A DNA stretch of 64,000 bases from NCBI GenBank assembly GCA_035610835.1, contig CM069457.1, positions 40,961,319 through 41,025,318 on the forward strand, written 5' to 3'. This document shows, piece after piece, positions 33,666 to 45,049 of the stretch; position 1 is the first letter of the stretch; each line of letters starts with the position of its first letter. The DNA comes from Ophiura sarsii (taxonomy: Eukaryota > Echinodermata > Ophiuroidea > Amphilepidida > Ophiuridae). A program made the position numbers and the translations under genes. The notes under the pieces are model-generated. The model had not been told where the DNA came from, searched no databases, and saw only the letters and a list, made by a program, of their open reading frames with translations.

Positions 33666-33924
33666 GTAAACACTTTCAACGCGGCTTTTAGTTTTCCTAT
33701 TACATGTACGTAACTAAGACAGATTTTTCAGAAACCTTTCCCAACTTTCAAAGCCTATCTCAAGAATTACTGAACCAATACTAGGAATGTCTGTACTTAT
33801 TTCAATGCATATCTCATGGTGATTCCAGATATGGTAATACAATTCAATAATATTGACATTTTTGAAACATTTTGTGAGATGTTGGAATGTCGTCTGCAGA
33901 CGCATGCCGCGTAGAACGCGTTAA
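33666..33924 (+). mobile_element. Family A MITE
   Basis: CACTTTCAACGCGGC start, internal AGACAGATTTTTCAGAAACC, CCAATACTAGGAATG and ATCTCATGGTGATTCC, and GCCGCGTAGAACGCG-TTAA end. A ~15-bp extra segment (CATGTACGTAACTAA) sits near the left end. Confidence 0.87.
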
Positions 33925-34560
33925 GTCTGTATAGGTGCTTGTACGTATGGTTATGCCAAATATGACTATGGCTACTATCGTACAAGTCTTACGTACAAGT
34001 CACTTATACGTATGAGCCATACGCATTGTTTTTGCATTGCGGCCTAAGTGAGGTAGACGTGTCGGATGTTACCACACTATTAGATCAGGCTTACACAAAC
34101 AGGTAGCAGGGATGTGTGTATTTTCTGGTAAATGGACAATTGTCGCTACGGGAACAAAATCCCTCGCGGTGGAAACAAATTCCGGACTTTAAATCAACTA
34201 CGAAATATCAATAAAACATTTATATACACTGAAAAATAATTTGGTGTCATTTTGACACTAAAACAAGTGTCAACAAATGGGTCCTCAGTTGGCCACCTAA
34301 AGGTGTCAAATTGACACCATTATGGGTGTAAAATATGACACCTTTGGGTGTCATATTCATTTTGACACCTAGGGTGGTTACCTGAGGACCCATTTTCGAA
34401 AAATGCCATTACACCCCAAATGGGGTGTAATATTGACTCTCTTAAGTGTCATATTGAGTTTGACACCTAGGGTGGTTACCTGAGGACTCATTTTCGAAAA
34501 ATGTCATTACACCCCAAAAGGGGTGTAATATTGACTCTCTTAAGAGTCATATTGAGATAG

Positions 34561-34966
34561 CACATGTTTAGGAGCCGGTAAGACTGGTAAGTACCGATCT
34601 GCTCCATTTCCAGACATTTTTGATAATAATTATGATACAATTAGCGAAATGTAAGACGTCCGTATGGAAAAGACGACCACTGAGCCAGATAAATCGGGCT
34701 ACATGTATATGAAATGCTGCACATATCATCGTATGCATGCATGACGAACACACACATAGTACTAGTAGGTCCATGCACTGACACACAGTCCAACAAAATC
34801 CTAGTCTCTGACTTATGAAATTGTAATTTATTTCATCAGTTAGTTAGCGCAATATTAAACAACATGAACAAGGCTTACATTACGCTAATTGTATCATAAT
34901 TATTATCAAAAATGTCTGGAAATGGAGCAGATCGGTACTTACCAGTCTTACCGGCTCGTAACATGC
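34561..34966. mobile_element. Nested fold-back element with ~93-bp arms
   Basis: The left arm 34561-34655 and right arm 34874-34966 are near-perfect inverses (GAGCCGGTAAGACTGG, TAAGTACCGATCTGCTCC, AATAATTATGATACAATTAG). The ~218-bp loop contains no gene. It interrupts the 34225-35714 element just before the array. Confidence 0.85.
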
Positions 34967-35020
34967 AGACAAAATGGCGACGAGAAAACGCATGCGTTGA
35001 TATGTTGATAGACGCCCAAT

Positions 35021-35452
35021 TTGATGTCAGAATTACACCAATTGGTGTCAGAATTACACCAATTGGTGTCAGAATTACACCAATTGGTGTCAGAATTACA
35101 CCAATTGGTGTCAGAATTACACCAATTGGTGTCAGAATTACACCAATTTGGTGTCAGAATTACACCAATTGGTGTCAGAATTACACCAATTGGTGTCAGA
35201 ATTACACCAATTGGTGTCAGAATTACACCAATTGGTGTCAGAATTACACCAATTGGTGTCAGAATTACACCAATTTGGTGTCAGAATTACACCAATTTGG
35301 TGTCAGAATTACACCAATTGGTGTCAGAATTACACCAGTTGGTGTCAGAATTACACCAGTTGGTGTCAGAATTACACCAATTGGTGTCAGAATTACACCA
35401 ATTGGTGTCAGAATTACACCAATTGGTGTCAGAATTACACCAATTGGTGTCA
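35021..35452. repeat. 21-bp tandem array GTGTCAGAATTACACC-AATTG
   Basis: About 20 units, highly uniform; several are 22 bp because of an extra T. Each unit contains GGTGT and ACACC, so both strands look alike. Translations read as repeats of GVRITPI or VSELHQL, and the 22-bp units shift the frame between them, which argues against coding. Confidence 0.95.
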
Positions 35453-35714
35453 TGCTGCTTCGACACCTCTAAAAACCGTGAGCTTTCCCGCCAACTATTG
35501 ACGCCCTTGGAGTTATTTCAATTAATCTGACACCATTTTTGGTGTAAATCACTAAATGATCACTGAAAGGTGTCCGTCGGACACTTAACGGTGTCACCGT
35601 AAATTATGTGCAAACCCATATCATTGACGATTACACCAATTTTGGAGTCAAAATAACACCTTTGTAAGTGTCATTTACAGTTGACTCCAAGAAGAAAATT
35701 TATTTTTCAGTGTA

Positions 35715-36650
35715 ACTACACTTCCAATCCCTCCAACACTCTAAACCATATTATCCCTTTAATGCATGAGCCCATAATATTGTAAGTTACTAAATTCACT
35801 AACAAAACTGAATCAAACAATTACTTCCGAAGTTTTTTTCAGTATAAACTCTATCTTAGGACCTATATATCCTTTGCTATGAGTATGATTCGTCGAGCTA
35901 TAGTCCTCGTTAAGAATCAGTTTTTCCTTCTTTGAGAAAGCGTTAAGGGTAGTTTTAGAGAGTGGATTCACACGGATGATTACAACTTTTATACATGAGG
36001 CCCCCCCCCCCCCCCCCCCCCCCCCCCGGTTGCCACGTTTGTTATTTTCAGGCGACATCATTTGCAGTTGTATTTGCAGTACTTTTGAATCATTCCCTAT
36101 ATTGCAATGACAATATAACCGTCACTTTTGACAATTGACACTACACTTAATGCAAGCTACGGCTAGAGATCTGCAGCAAATATAGAACCGCCCGGGACTA
36201 TTAAAACACATTAAAACCAGATGCGCTTAAATGAAACTACATTGCTTGAAGCTAGGTGAACGGCGACACATGTTATTAACCACTACACGTACTACGGTAT
36301 TTTTGATGCCAACATCATTATATATTTATTTTTCATATTCAAAGAGAACAGGATTTAGTTATTTCCCAAAGGGTTATTTGACATTCGCGGGATAAGCTCT
36401 CTCATTTTCTCTTGTATTCTCTTTTTCCCTTTCACTTCCATTATACTATTGATACAACATTGTTTCCCAGTTATGGCGGCAGTTATGAATACACACGAGA
36501 CATGGAGGGAAATGATACAACCGAAAATAATTTCCAATCAGATGTTATTACTACTAGTAATAATTGCCATTTCTCTGGTCCAATATTGCGTAGATCGCCT
36601 TTTAGAAAACACTCATTTGGCATTCAGTCTCAATGTTTAATGTTTTGATG
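35715..36650. other. No gene recognised
   Basis: Contains a C-run of about 27 bp (36001-36027). Nothing else supported. Confidence 0.4.
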
Positions 36651-36900
36651 TTAACACTTTCCACGCGGCAGGCAGCTGCAGACGACATTCCAAAATTACA
36701 TATAATGTTTCAAAAATGTAAACATTGTTAAATTTCATAACCATATCTGGAATTACCATGTGAAATGCATTGAAATAAGTACAAACATGCCTTGTATTGG
36801 TTAAGTATTCCTTGAGTTGAGATAGACTTTGAAAATTGGGAAAGATTCTGAAAAATCTTTTTTGTATACGGTAAAACAATAGCCACGTGGAAAGCGTTAG
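36651..36900 (-). mobile_element. Family A MITE
   Basis: TTAACACTTTCCACGCGGC start and GCCACGTGGAAAGCG-TTAG end; the right TTAA has one substitution. Full-length, 250 bp. Confidence 0.9.
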
Positions 36901-37350
36901 GAATTAAGAATGGTAACACTTGGTAAGTGGTGTGTAGCTTCATCCTCCTCTAACCGACGTATTTCTGCACTAAACCTGTGTTGTTGCCATTTCAACTCCC
37001 CAATTGTTTAATTAAACAATCTGTACTGTTGCATGGGCTATATCGCTGTATTAAGCTATCAATCTCATCTTCCCATAATTGATATAAAAAAATGTCATGA
37101 AGATGTCATAATGACAACAGTCCTCAAATATCAGAATATTTTGATAACAAAAGCAGGTAATCATGCATAGTTTGAGCCTTAACAGTCATACAAACCATGG
37201 ATTCTTCCATGTTTAAACTAAGTACCACATTACGTACCATCGCAAATATGATTAAAGCTAGGGTGCACGTGAATAGCTAGATGAACCTGCTGCACATTTA
37301 TACTCGCCAGCGAAGTGATGATTTTTAGGATTTTGTGTGGCGATCATTTT

Positions 37351-37466
37351 AAACCAATACTAGGCATGTTAATGCATTTTACATGGTGATTCCAAATATG
37401 GTTATGACATTTTACAATTTTGACATTTTTGAAACATTTTGTGAAATTTTGAATGTCGTCTGCAAA
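37351..37466 (+). mobile_element. Family A MITE, internal fragment
   Basis: From AAACCAATACTAGGCATGTT to GAATGTCGTCTGCA. Neither terminus remains. Confidence 0.75.
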
Positions 37467-37973
37467 TCTAATATTTTGATATGCTTTCAACAACAACAAG
37501 TGGACATACGTTAGTTAAACGCTGTTGTTATTAACTCTTTTACAACAACTTTGTTGTGTAATGCCGTACATTTTTACTGTTAATACTTTCCACGCGGCTT
37601 TGGTTTTACCAAATACAAAACGGATTTTTTGAGAAACCTTTCCCAACTGTCAAGGTTAATCTCAAGGATTACTGAACCAATACTAGGGATGTTTGCACTT
37701 ATTTCCAGGCTGGGGGATGGTCAATGTAATCATCCCCCCCTGATTTTTCACATCTACCAACAAAAAAAAGGAAAAAAGGGGGGGGGGAAAGGAAAAAAAG
37801 AAAGAAAAAAGGGGGAAAAGGAGGAAAAAAAGGAAAAAGAGAGGGAGGGAGGGACATAAGAACGTTTGGAGTTTATTGTACGTTGGTTAGGATACATACG
37901 CGTATGTATGTTAAGAATCCATCTTTTGGAGGTAACTAATTAACTTCTTTCTGGTATAGGCCTATCTGCCTAT

Positions 37974-38329
37974 TTAAAGGTAGATGTTCCGATTTTCAAC
38001 TTGAAGTTTTCTAAGTTCTACATGAAAGGTCATCCTTAAAAACGTCGGTGTCCCAAAATTTGAGATGCATAGCTATTATGGTTCTTATTTTAGACGCACA
38101 AGATGCTGTGAACTGTACCCATCGAGTAGTACACAAACTATATCGGTGGTAACCACCATTCGCGGTAATTCAACGCTATTTCGTTGATTTCTCTGTCATT
38201 ATACCGAATTAGGCAGTCAAATTTCAGTATGATGATGAGAAAAATACGAGCTTTCATATGATATGGAAATCTCTGTATGTTTGAAATAATTCTGTGTTAC
38301 GAAAATGTGATCGGGTCATCTACCTTTAA
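37974..38329 (+). mobile_element. Family B MITE
   Basis: TTAA-AGGTAGATGTTCCGAT start and GATCGGGTCATCTACCT-TTAA end. Interior blocks such as GAGTAGTACACAAACTA are shared with 4525-4862 and 49296-49665. Confidence 0.85.
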
Positions 38330-39180
38330 AAAGCCAATATTGATCAGAAATAAAGTGATTGCTTTTCAATAAAATATTGGTCAAAAGTATACCAGATCGC
38401 ACGAAATGAGTTTGAAAATTGAAAAAATTTCTACTTCTCAGGGGGGCATATATCCCCCAACCCTCAGACGCCCCCTGTTGGAGCTTTTAAACCATCTATA
38501 CTAAAATCAAGAATATATCAGTATAAAATTGCTCAACTTATTTCGTGCATTGATAAAAAACAAGATATTTATTGAAAATGAAGTGATGGCCTTTTTATAC
38601 AATATTGGTCAAAAGTATACACCAGATTACACCAAATGAGTTTGAAAATTGAATTTTTTTTTCTACTTATGAGGGGGCACATCCCCCATCAGACTCCCCC
38701 TGTTGGAGCTTTTAAACCATCTATACTAAAATCAAGAATATATCAGTATAAAAAATGCTCAACTTCTTTTGTTCATTGATAAAAAACTAAATATTTATTG
38801 AAAATGAAGCGATGGCTTTTCAATACAATATTCATCAAAAGTATACACCAGATCGCACCAAATGAGTTTGAAAAAATCGCACCAAATGAGTTTGAAAATT
38901 GAAATAATTTCTACTTCTGAGGGGGGCTGCCCCCCTCACACTCCCCCTGTTGGAGCTTTTAAACCATCTATACTAAAATCAAGAATATATCAGTATAAAA
39001 AATGCTCAACTTCTTTTGTTCATTGATAAAAAACAAAATATTTATTGAAAATGAAGCAATGGCTTTTCAATACAATATTCATCAGAAGTATACACCAGAT
39101 CGCACCAAATGAGTTTGAAAATTGAAATTTGTTCTACCTCTGAGGGGGGCACATCCCCCCTCAGACTCCCCCCTGTCCGA
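38330..39180. repeat. Tandem repeat, ~235-bp unit, about 3.6 copies
   Basis: Recurring order: TTTTCAATACAATATT-TCA, AAGTATACACCAGATCGCAC, GAGGGGGGCACATCCCCC, CTGTTGGAGCTTTTAAACCA and AATCAAGAATATATCAG. The last landmark is near 38508, 38731 and 38970. One copy has an internal 26-bp duplication (ATCGCACCAAATGAGTTTGA). Confidence 0.88.
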
Positions 39181-39261
39181 GCATAGCTCGGAGTGCGGTG
39201 CATGGTACCAGCTAAATTTAATTTTTTAGGGGCCAAACTTATCATCCCCCCCACCAGTGAC

Positions 39262-39728
39262 CAGTGGCGTAACAGAGGTTGGTTGTCAGGGGGGGCACAG
39301 CCAAAAAAATTCCTGGTTAGAATAGTTCCGTCCCGGAATTTTTTCGTAAAAGGTTGCCCCAGTTTTTTTCCCAGTCGGTCACCTCGTGAGGGGGGTCAAA
39401 AAAATTCGCACGGTCACAAAATTGCGCACAGTCCCAAATTTGCGCACGGTCACAAAATTTCGCAGTACAAGAAGCACAACAGTCAATGAAAATTTCCTTC
39501 TTTCTTTTTTTCCATTTATTCTTTCTTTCCCCTTTTTTTATCCTTTTCCTTTTTCTTTTTCCTCCCTTTTTCCTTTCTCTCTTTCGTTTCTTTCCCTTTC
39601 CCCCTTCTTTTCCTCTTTTCCCTTCCCCCTATTTTTCCTGGTGGGTAGGTTTGAATTTCCTGCTGAGCACCTTCAGGGGGGGCACTGTGCCCCCCCCCTG
39701 CCCCCCCCCCCCGGCTGTTACGCCACTG
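39262..39728. mobile_element. hAT-type MITE, second copy
   Basis: CAGTGGCGTAACAG...CTGTTACGCCACTG, as at 25305-25874, with the same GGTTGGTTGTCAGGGGGG start, a shorter 18-bp array (39407-39466) and CT-rich tract (39490-39640). The flanks (CCAGTGAC and a C-run) show no 8-bp duplication, so one side may be altered by C-run instability. Confidence 0.85.
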
Positions 39729-39899
39729 CCCCCCCCCCCCCCCACACCTAACAAGAAATTTCCGCCCCTGCTTATTTCAATGCATTTTGCATGGTGTTTC
39801 CATAATATGGTAATTAGATTTAATAATTTTGACACTTTTGAAACATTTTGTGAAATTTTGAAATGTCGTCTGCAGACGCCTACGGCGTGGAGAGTGTAA

Positions 39900-41383
39900 A
39901 GACCGCAGTTGCTGCCCGCCCCCGCCCCCACACCCCAATAGTTCACGACCACGACACCAAAAAAACCACCACCTATCAAAATCAAAAGTCCGTCCTTATT
40001 CCGTCATATAGGCTTACTAAGAACGGTGTTCCAACCTTTCTCTTTTCATTCAACATTGATCGTTGAGCTGACAATCCTCACGTGTTTATGCAAACAATAC
40101 GCTGTCACGCTGACATCTAAACAATGAGCATAATTAAAAATGTATAGCAATGGTCTAATAAATAATGAATCAAGGCATTGAAACACGTCAAATATTATTG
40201 TATATGTAATGCATAATCGCTGTTAGTTCTCAATTAATCACGCACAAAAAATCGAGTCATCAGTGGTTTAATGACATGATACCAAACGAGCACTATAATG
40301 TAATTCAAATGAGTTAAAAGCTGTACATGTACAACAATATCAACATATAAAATGATCAGGCTGTCAACCCTAAAAACATAAAATTTATCAAGCGCTGTAA
40401 CTTTTGAACTATTAATGTGATGTATATAAAAGTAAACATTTTTGGAAAGGAAATGAGTCGGAGAATCTATTTTTGGTACTAATTTTTCACTAAATTGCTG
40501 ATTTTTTAACATGTTGGCCAAAAATTCATTTTTTGTTGGCTAACATTTTAAATTGCACCAAAATCATCTAAAGACACTTCCCTAGGGAAATTTCTTTAGT
40601 TTTGACATAAAAATGTTGACCAAAATTACTAGTATGCCTGGTGTGCACCAAGTTAAGGTGAATTTCCATCTATTCATAATTGGATATTTTGGGGAACATG
40701 TGGCGTAGTCTTCATTCTAGACTACCCTTGTGAATTTAAATGCAAGTCGCGTCATTAGGGTCACTTTACGTATCGTGTGTGTCGCCCTGTAACCATTGGG
40801 TCAGATGGGCCCGGGCCCTAAATTTTAAAAAAAAAGGATGCAAATAAATTAACTTAAAAAAAGCGCAGTAATTACAGTGCTTTACAACAAATTGGCAATT
40901 TTCGGGGCACCCCTACTTCTAAATCCTGGGTACATCACTGGTGTGTCCTGAGAGCACATGGTTTCGTCACGGTGAGTTGGGGGCCTCAAAATTCGGACTG
41001 ATATTATTATATAATGCCAAGCTCTCTGATTTCCATCATCGACACGTGAAACTTGAAATACATGCAACAGAAAATCAAATTCCAGATACGTAAATCAAGC
41101 GTTGTGGTAAGTAAAATACCGTATAAGACGTGAAATCAAGTTGTACGACGAAAGTCGAGTCGAAACATTGTGTGTTCGAATCTCGATTGGAGCGCGTCAA
41201 GTGATCGTGAGAAACCGAGTCTCAGTCGAGTCTTTGCATGTGATAAATCGAGTCACCGCACATACTGTCGAGATCGAGGGAAGTCATTACATTAATACAT
41301 TATATTCACCGATGCGATTGATGTTACACTCTTTGTGAAGTTTCATCGAAATCTACTACAACAAGCACATCTTTTCAACCTAC
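39900..41383. other. No gene recognised
   Basis: No repeat or coding motif could be supported over about 1.5 kb. Confidence 0.35.
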
Positions 41384-41386
41384 TTA

Positions 41387-41539
41387 GGGCTGATATCCAA
41401 ACTCTCAGCGGTGTTACACCGGTATAACACCGATGTTATACCGGTATTTCACCGATATTTGTATAGAATATCGGTGTAATACCGGTATAACATCGGAGTA
41501 ATACCGGTGTAACATCGGTGAGAGTTTGGATATCAGCCC
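41387..41539. mobile_element. 153-bp TTA-flanked fold-back MITE
   Basis: The ends GGGCTGATATCCAAACTCTC and its inverse GAGAGTTTGGATATCAGCCC are near-perfect, with TTA on each side (41384-41386 and 41540-41542). The interior is built of ACCGGTATAACACCGAT-like palindromes. The TTA duplication suggests PIF/Harbinger (inference). Confidence 0.88.
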
Positions 41540-41782
41540 TTAAACATGTTAAACGCATCTGTTTGGGGATTTTTTAGTTGAGAAGTTGTTTCATGACAGT
41601 GTGATAGACTACACGGGCTTTTGTGTTTAGCGATCTAGGAAAGTACCCATTTCGCCATCCATGATGACTTCATAATCTATGGTTAAACGTTATGATAACT
41701 TGTGTGCACGTCAACACATGTATCTTAACAACGGGCATTGATTGGTTTCTCTAGATTAAAAGAAAATCTACACATACATTTA

Positions 41783-41903
41783 ATTAAAACCCACAACATA
41801 CGTATGTAAATACTGTCCGGTAAAGTATTTGAATTGAAGCCATTAAAACCCATAACATACGTATGAAAATACTGTCGCTGGTAAAGTATTTGAATTAAAG
41901 CCA
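41783..41903. repeat. Tandem duplication of ~60 bp
   Basis: Two units with CATTAAAACCCA-AACATACGTATG and GGTAAAGTATTTGAATT-AAGC. Confidence 0.85.
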
Positions 41904-42105
41904 TACATGATGGACAGCACAGGTAAACATACCAAGTAATGAAAACTATAGTTCCAACTTAATAGGCAAATATTATATGGATACATTTCTTTAATTTGAA
42001 TTATTATTACAAAAGCGAATAACGTTTTATTATAAAAAAAAAACTGGGGTAAGATTTTCATTGTGGCGCTTGGTTGCCTCGTTGTACATGCACGGAGATT
42101 ATGGA

Positions 42106-42320
42106 TTAACGCTTTCCACGCGTTTTTTCAGAAATCTTTCCCAAAAGTCTATCTCAAGGATTAATATACATATACTAGGCATGTTTGTACTTATTTCAAT
42201 GCATTTCTCACGGTGATTCCAAATATGGGGATGTTATTCCATAGTTTTGACATTTTTTGAAATATTTTGTGAGATTTTGCAACTGCCGTCTGCAGACGAC
42301 TGCCGCGTGAAAAGTGTGAA
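42106..42320 (+). mobile_element. Family A MITE
   Basis: TTAACGCTTTCCACGCG start, a small deletion after it, CTAGGCATGTTTGTACTTAT interior and GCCGCGTGAAAAGTG end; the right TTAA is mutated. Confidence 0.85.
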
Positions 42321-42589
42321 CTGATGGCGAGAACTCAACGGCCGATAATGCAATGTCGACCGGGGATGTGTCCCGTGATCAATACAATCAATTCAAAACT
42401 CATATACCTGTAAAAGTTACACTTATCACCGTTGTTGAAAGTGCCAAAATGAAATCGTACCTTGTCTCGTTCTTTTAGCTATAGCTTTCTTAATAGTAAA
42501 CCGTTTTTGTGCGCAATACCTAAAATTAAAGAAGGGTATTACTGAAAACAGCATGATTTTAGGTCTATAGATTGGTGCTGTAATGCTGT

Positions 42590-42975
42590 TACACTCTTAT
42601 TCCTGATTAGTCAAATTTTCCGTGTCATTTCTTTTTGACACATGTTTGTGTTACACTGATCAATTTATTGGTCGTCATGCGTTTGAAATGAGTTGGAAAA
42701 ATGTGTCACCTTTTTTTTGACACTGAAGTGTGTCAAATGGAACAAATATCCGGGTCAAAATGATCATTTGAATAGTATTCCGATTCCGATTTAACAAATA
42801 AAATGATCATTTTGACCCGGATATTTGTTGCATTTGACACACTTCAGTGTCAAAAAAGTGACACATTTTTCCGTGTTATTTTGACTAATAAGTTGTAGTT
42901 TCCCCGCGGACTAATTTTCTGTGTCAGATTTGACCATTTCCGTGTCAAATTTGACTAATCTAGACTAAGAGTGTA
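42590..42975. mobile_element. TACACTCTTA element with GTGTCA motifs and a central palindrome
   Basis: The left end TACACTCTTATTCCTGATTA, followed by GTCAAA, is inverted at the right end (GACTAATCTAGACTAAGAGTGTA). The interior has GTGTCA/TGACAC repeats and a central inverted repeat with ~65-bp arms (CACTGAAGTGTGTCAAATG, CAAATATCCGGGTCAAAATG). It is 386 bp, non-coding, with the same design as 34225-35714. Confidence 0.82.
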
Positions 42976-43599
42976 TAAGCATAGGCCCTATATGTCCTGG
43001 TGAGATGCTTATTTTAGTTGCCATGCACACACTTGATGCGTCAACTTACCTTCACGTGTATGCCAATGTGATCCTTCACAAGATATTAACAGTTATTGTC
43101 ATTATAATCAATCCATTGGAAATATCCGAAACAGCACAACATTATACCAGAAAAATTGTCGACAAATTAGGGTATTAATACAGTAAATTCCAAAACTGTT
43201 CCTCTTAGCGCATCGATCTCCAAGAATATTTGAAAACACGCTCCAAATAAAATAGTTTCTGCTATTCCTTTGATATTTCATTGGTTGGTTACACCGCGTT
43301 TTTAAGCAGCACGTGAAGTGTCCACTGCCTTATAATGAGCACAGTGTTAAATACAATCCTTATGGGAGTGGTATAAACATTTCATAGAGGAGAATTCACG
43401 TTTGGTTGGTTGGTTGGTTGGTTGGTTTGTTGGCGAGTTGTGGGTAGTGGATATAGCGCCCGCGACGAGTGGCGATGTAGACACGTGGTTATTACACGCA
43501 TTATAGAGAAAGCACTGGTATCAAACATGTATCGTATCATCATAGACTATGAAGTTGTCAATAAATTGAAATTTGGTTGCTTACAATAAATAAACACTG
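42976..43599. other. No gene; short TTGG microsatellite
   Basis: A (TTGG)n run lies at about 43402-43430. Nothing else supported. Confidence 0.5.
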
Positions 43600-43852
43600 T
43601 TAACGCTTTCCACGCGGCAGGCGGCTGCAGACGACATTCCAAAATTTCACAAAATGTTTCATAAATGTCAAAATTACTGTATTTCATTACCATATTTGGA
43701 ATCACCATGAGAAATGCATTGAAATAAGTACAAACATGCCTAGTGTTTGGTCAGTAATCTTTGAGATAGACTTCGAAAATTATGAAAGGTTTCTGAAAAA
43801 TCTGTTTTGTGTAGGCCTATGGTAAAAATAATAGCCGCGTGGAAAGCGTTAA
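43600..43852 (-). mobile_element. Family A MITE, sharing its right TTAA with the next copy
   Basis: TTAACGCTTTCCACGCGGC start and GCCGCGTGGAAAGCG-TTAA end. The terminal TTAA (43849-43852) is also the first TTAA of the following copy. Confidence 0.92.
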
Positions 43853-44055
43853 CACTTTCCACGCGGCCGCGGGTATTAGTTTTTCCAATTTATACAAAAT
43901 GTATCTCAAGAATTACTGAACCAATACTAGGCACGTTTGTACTTATTGTAATGCATTTCTCATGGTGTTTCCAAATATGGTGATGTCATTCAATAATTTT
44001 AAATTTTTGTGACATAACGGTCGTCTGTAGACGCCTTCAGCGTGGAAAGTGTTAA
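43849..44055 (+). mobile_element. Family A MITE, shortened, opposite orientation
   Basis: TTAACACTTTCCACGCGGC start and GCGTGGAAAGTG-TTAA end, with a deletion in the left third. It directly abuts the copy at 43600-43852. Confidence 0.9.
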
Positions 44056-45045
44056 ACAGTCTACGGATTCCACACTGGTAAATAATTCGGAGTCCTTGTC
44101 GGTCCGACCGAGTCGTTTTTTGCCTTATTTTAGCATGTAGCCTATACCTAATCACAGTAGTCAAAAAATGCGATAATTGCCCCCCCCCCCCCCCACCCCT
44201 CCCCCAACTGATTGAAAATTGGAAGACTGTCGGCTAATTCCAAAAGTGCTAAACATAAATATTTTTAGTTCATTTGGTTTTGAGGGATTTTAATTGTATG
44301 ATCTGTCAATCCTTCACAAATCTGTTAGGATGAATGAGGGTGCACATTTTAGATGTTTATTTCCCGAAACCTTTAGTTTTATCCTATATTAAGTTTGTAG
44401 CTGAGAGATCATACATACATTACACATCATGAAGTGTAATACAATTTCTGATATACGTCCAATCGCTTTCCAAAAATTGACGTTTTGTAACCTCCATTGT
44501 AGGCATAGGCCTACATGTAAAATAGGAACTATAGCTCCAACATGAACATAATCACCATCTACCTAAAAACCAAACAGTGGGTGAATCGCAGCAATAATGA
44601 CAGCGCTTGCGGATTGCGGAATATAGTAATAGCGCCCGCCCGAGTGATAACTAAGCCATAGGAGTATTGAATTTAACATGTAGGCCTATGATACTTTGAC
44701 ATATATATATATCCATTTTTTTAAATAAAACTGTTGATGTATTCAAAAGAAAAAAATATGCACACTAGTCTTGTCGACCATCGATCCGCTTTATCACAAC
44801 GAGCCATTTGAACAGAACACACCCTCAATATTACAAACTCTTTTCGACATTGTAAACCAAAGTACCACGATAACATAATTGAGGGCAGTATATACCTTTG
44901 CACGATGGCCAAAATGAAGAAATCACTTCTCCATCGTAGCACTGTGCCAATAACCAGACGACGTAGTTGGACACGGATGGTTGTAAATGTTGAATCCACA
45001 TTTCAACGTAAATGGATTTTGATATGATTCCAATTATCACATTCT
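44056..45045. other. No gene recognised
   Basis: Contains a C-run at about 44180-44195 and a short (TA)n at 44701-44711. Nothing else supported. Confidence 0.4.
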
Positions 45046-45049
45046 AGAA

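Larger units (their letters stand above)
34225..35714. mobile_element. TACACTGAAAAATAA element carrying a 21-bp array
   Basis: The left end TACACTGAAAAATAATTTGG and the right end AAATTTATTTTTCAGTGTA are inverted and sit on TA. Inside are GTGTCA/TGACAC inverted pairs (34243-34560 and 35528-35700), two direct ~115-bp copies of GACACCTAGGGTGGTTACCT, a nested hairpin element (34561-34966) and the 21-bp array (35021-35452). It is 1,490 bp with no transposase. Ends and motif logic resemble 59180-60177. Confidence 0.82.
37706..39770. mobile_element. Composite insertion with 8-bp duplication, hAT-like
   Basis: The ends are CAGGCTGGGGG and CGCCCCTG, which fits the hAT pattern CAG...CTG with an 8-bp duplication, though the TIR match is short. 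The contents in order are a purine tract, a family B MITE (37974-38329), a ~235-bp tandem repeat (38330-39180) and a hAT-type MITE (39262-39728). No transposase frame was found. The nest may have grown by later insertions. Confidence 0.7.
37580..39899 (+). mobile_element. Family A MITE split by a 2.07-kb insertion
   Basis: The left part 37580-37705 (TTAATACTTTCCACGCGGC to GCACTTATTTC) and the right part 39771-39899 (CTTATTTCAATGCATTTTGC to GGCGTGGAGAGTG) together make one full copy. CTTATTTC occurs at both borders (37698-37705 and 39771-39778) but once in intact copies, so it is an 8-bp target duplication. Confidence 0.85.

Noticed and set aside
34912..35530. Long open frames reading as GVRITPI or VSELHQL repeats, resembling a repetitive structural protein
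   Set aside because: They are translations of the 21-bp array. Several 22-bp units shift the frame, all three frames are partly open, and the array lies inside a TIR element.
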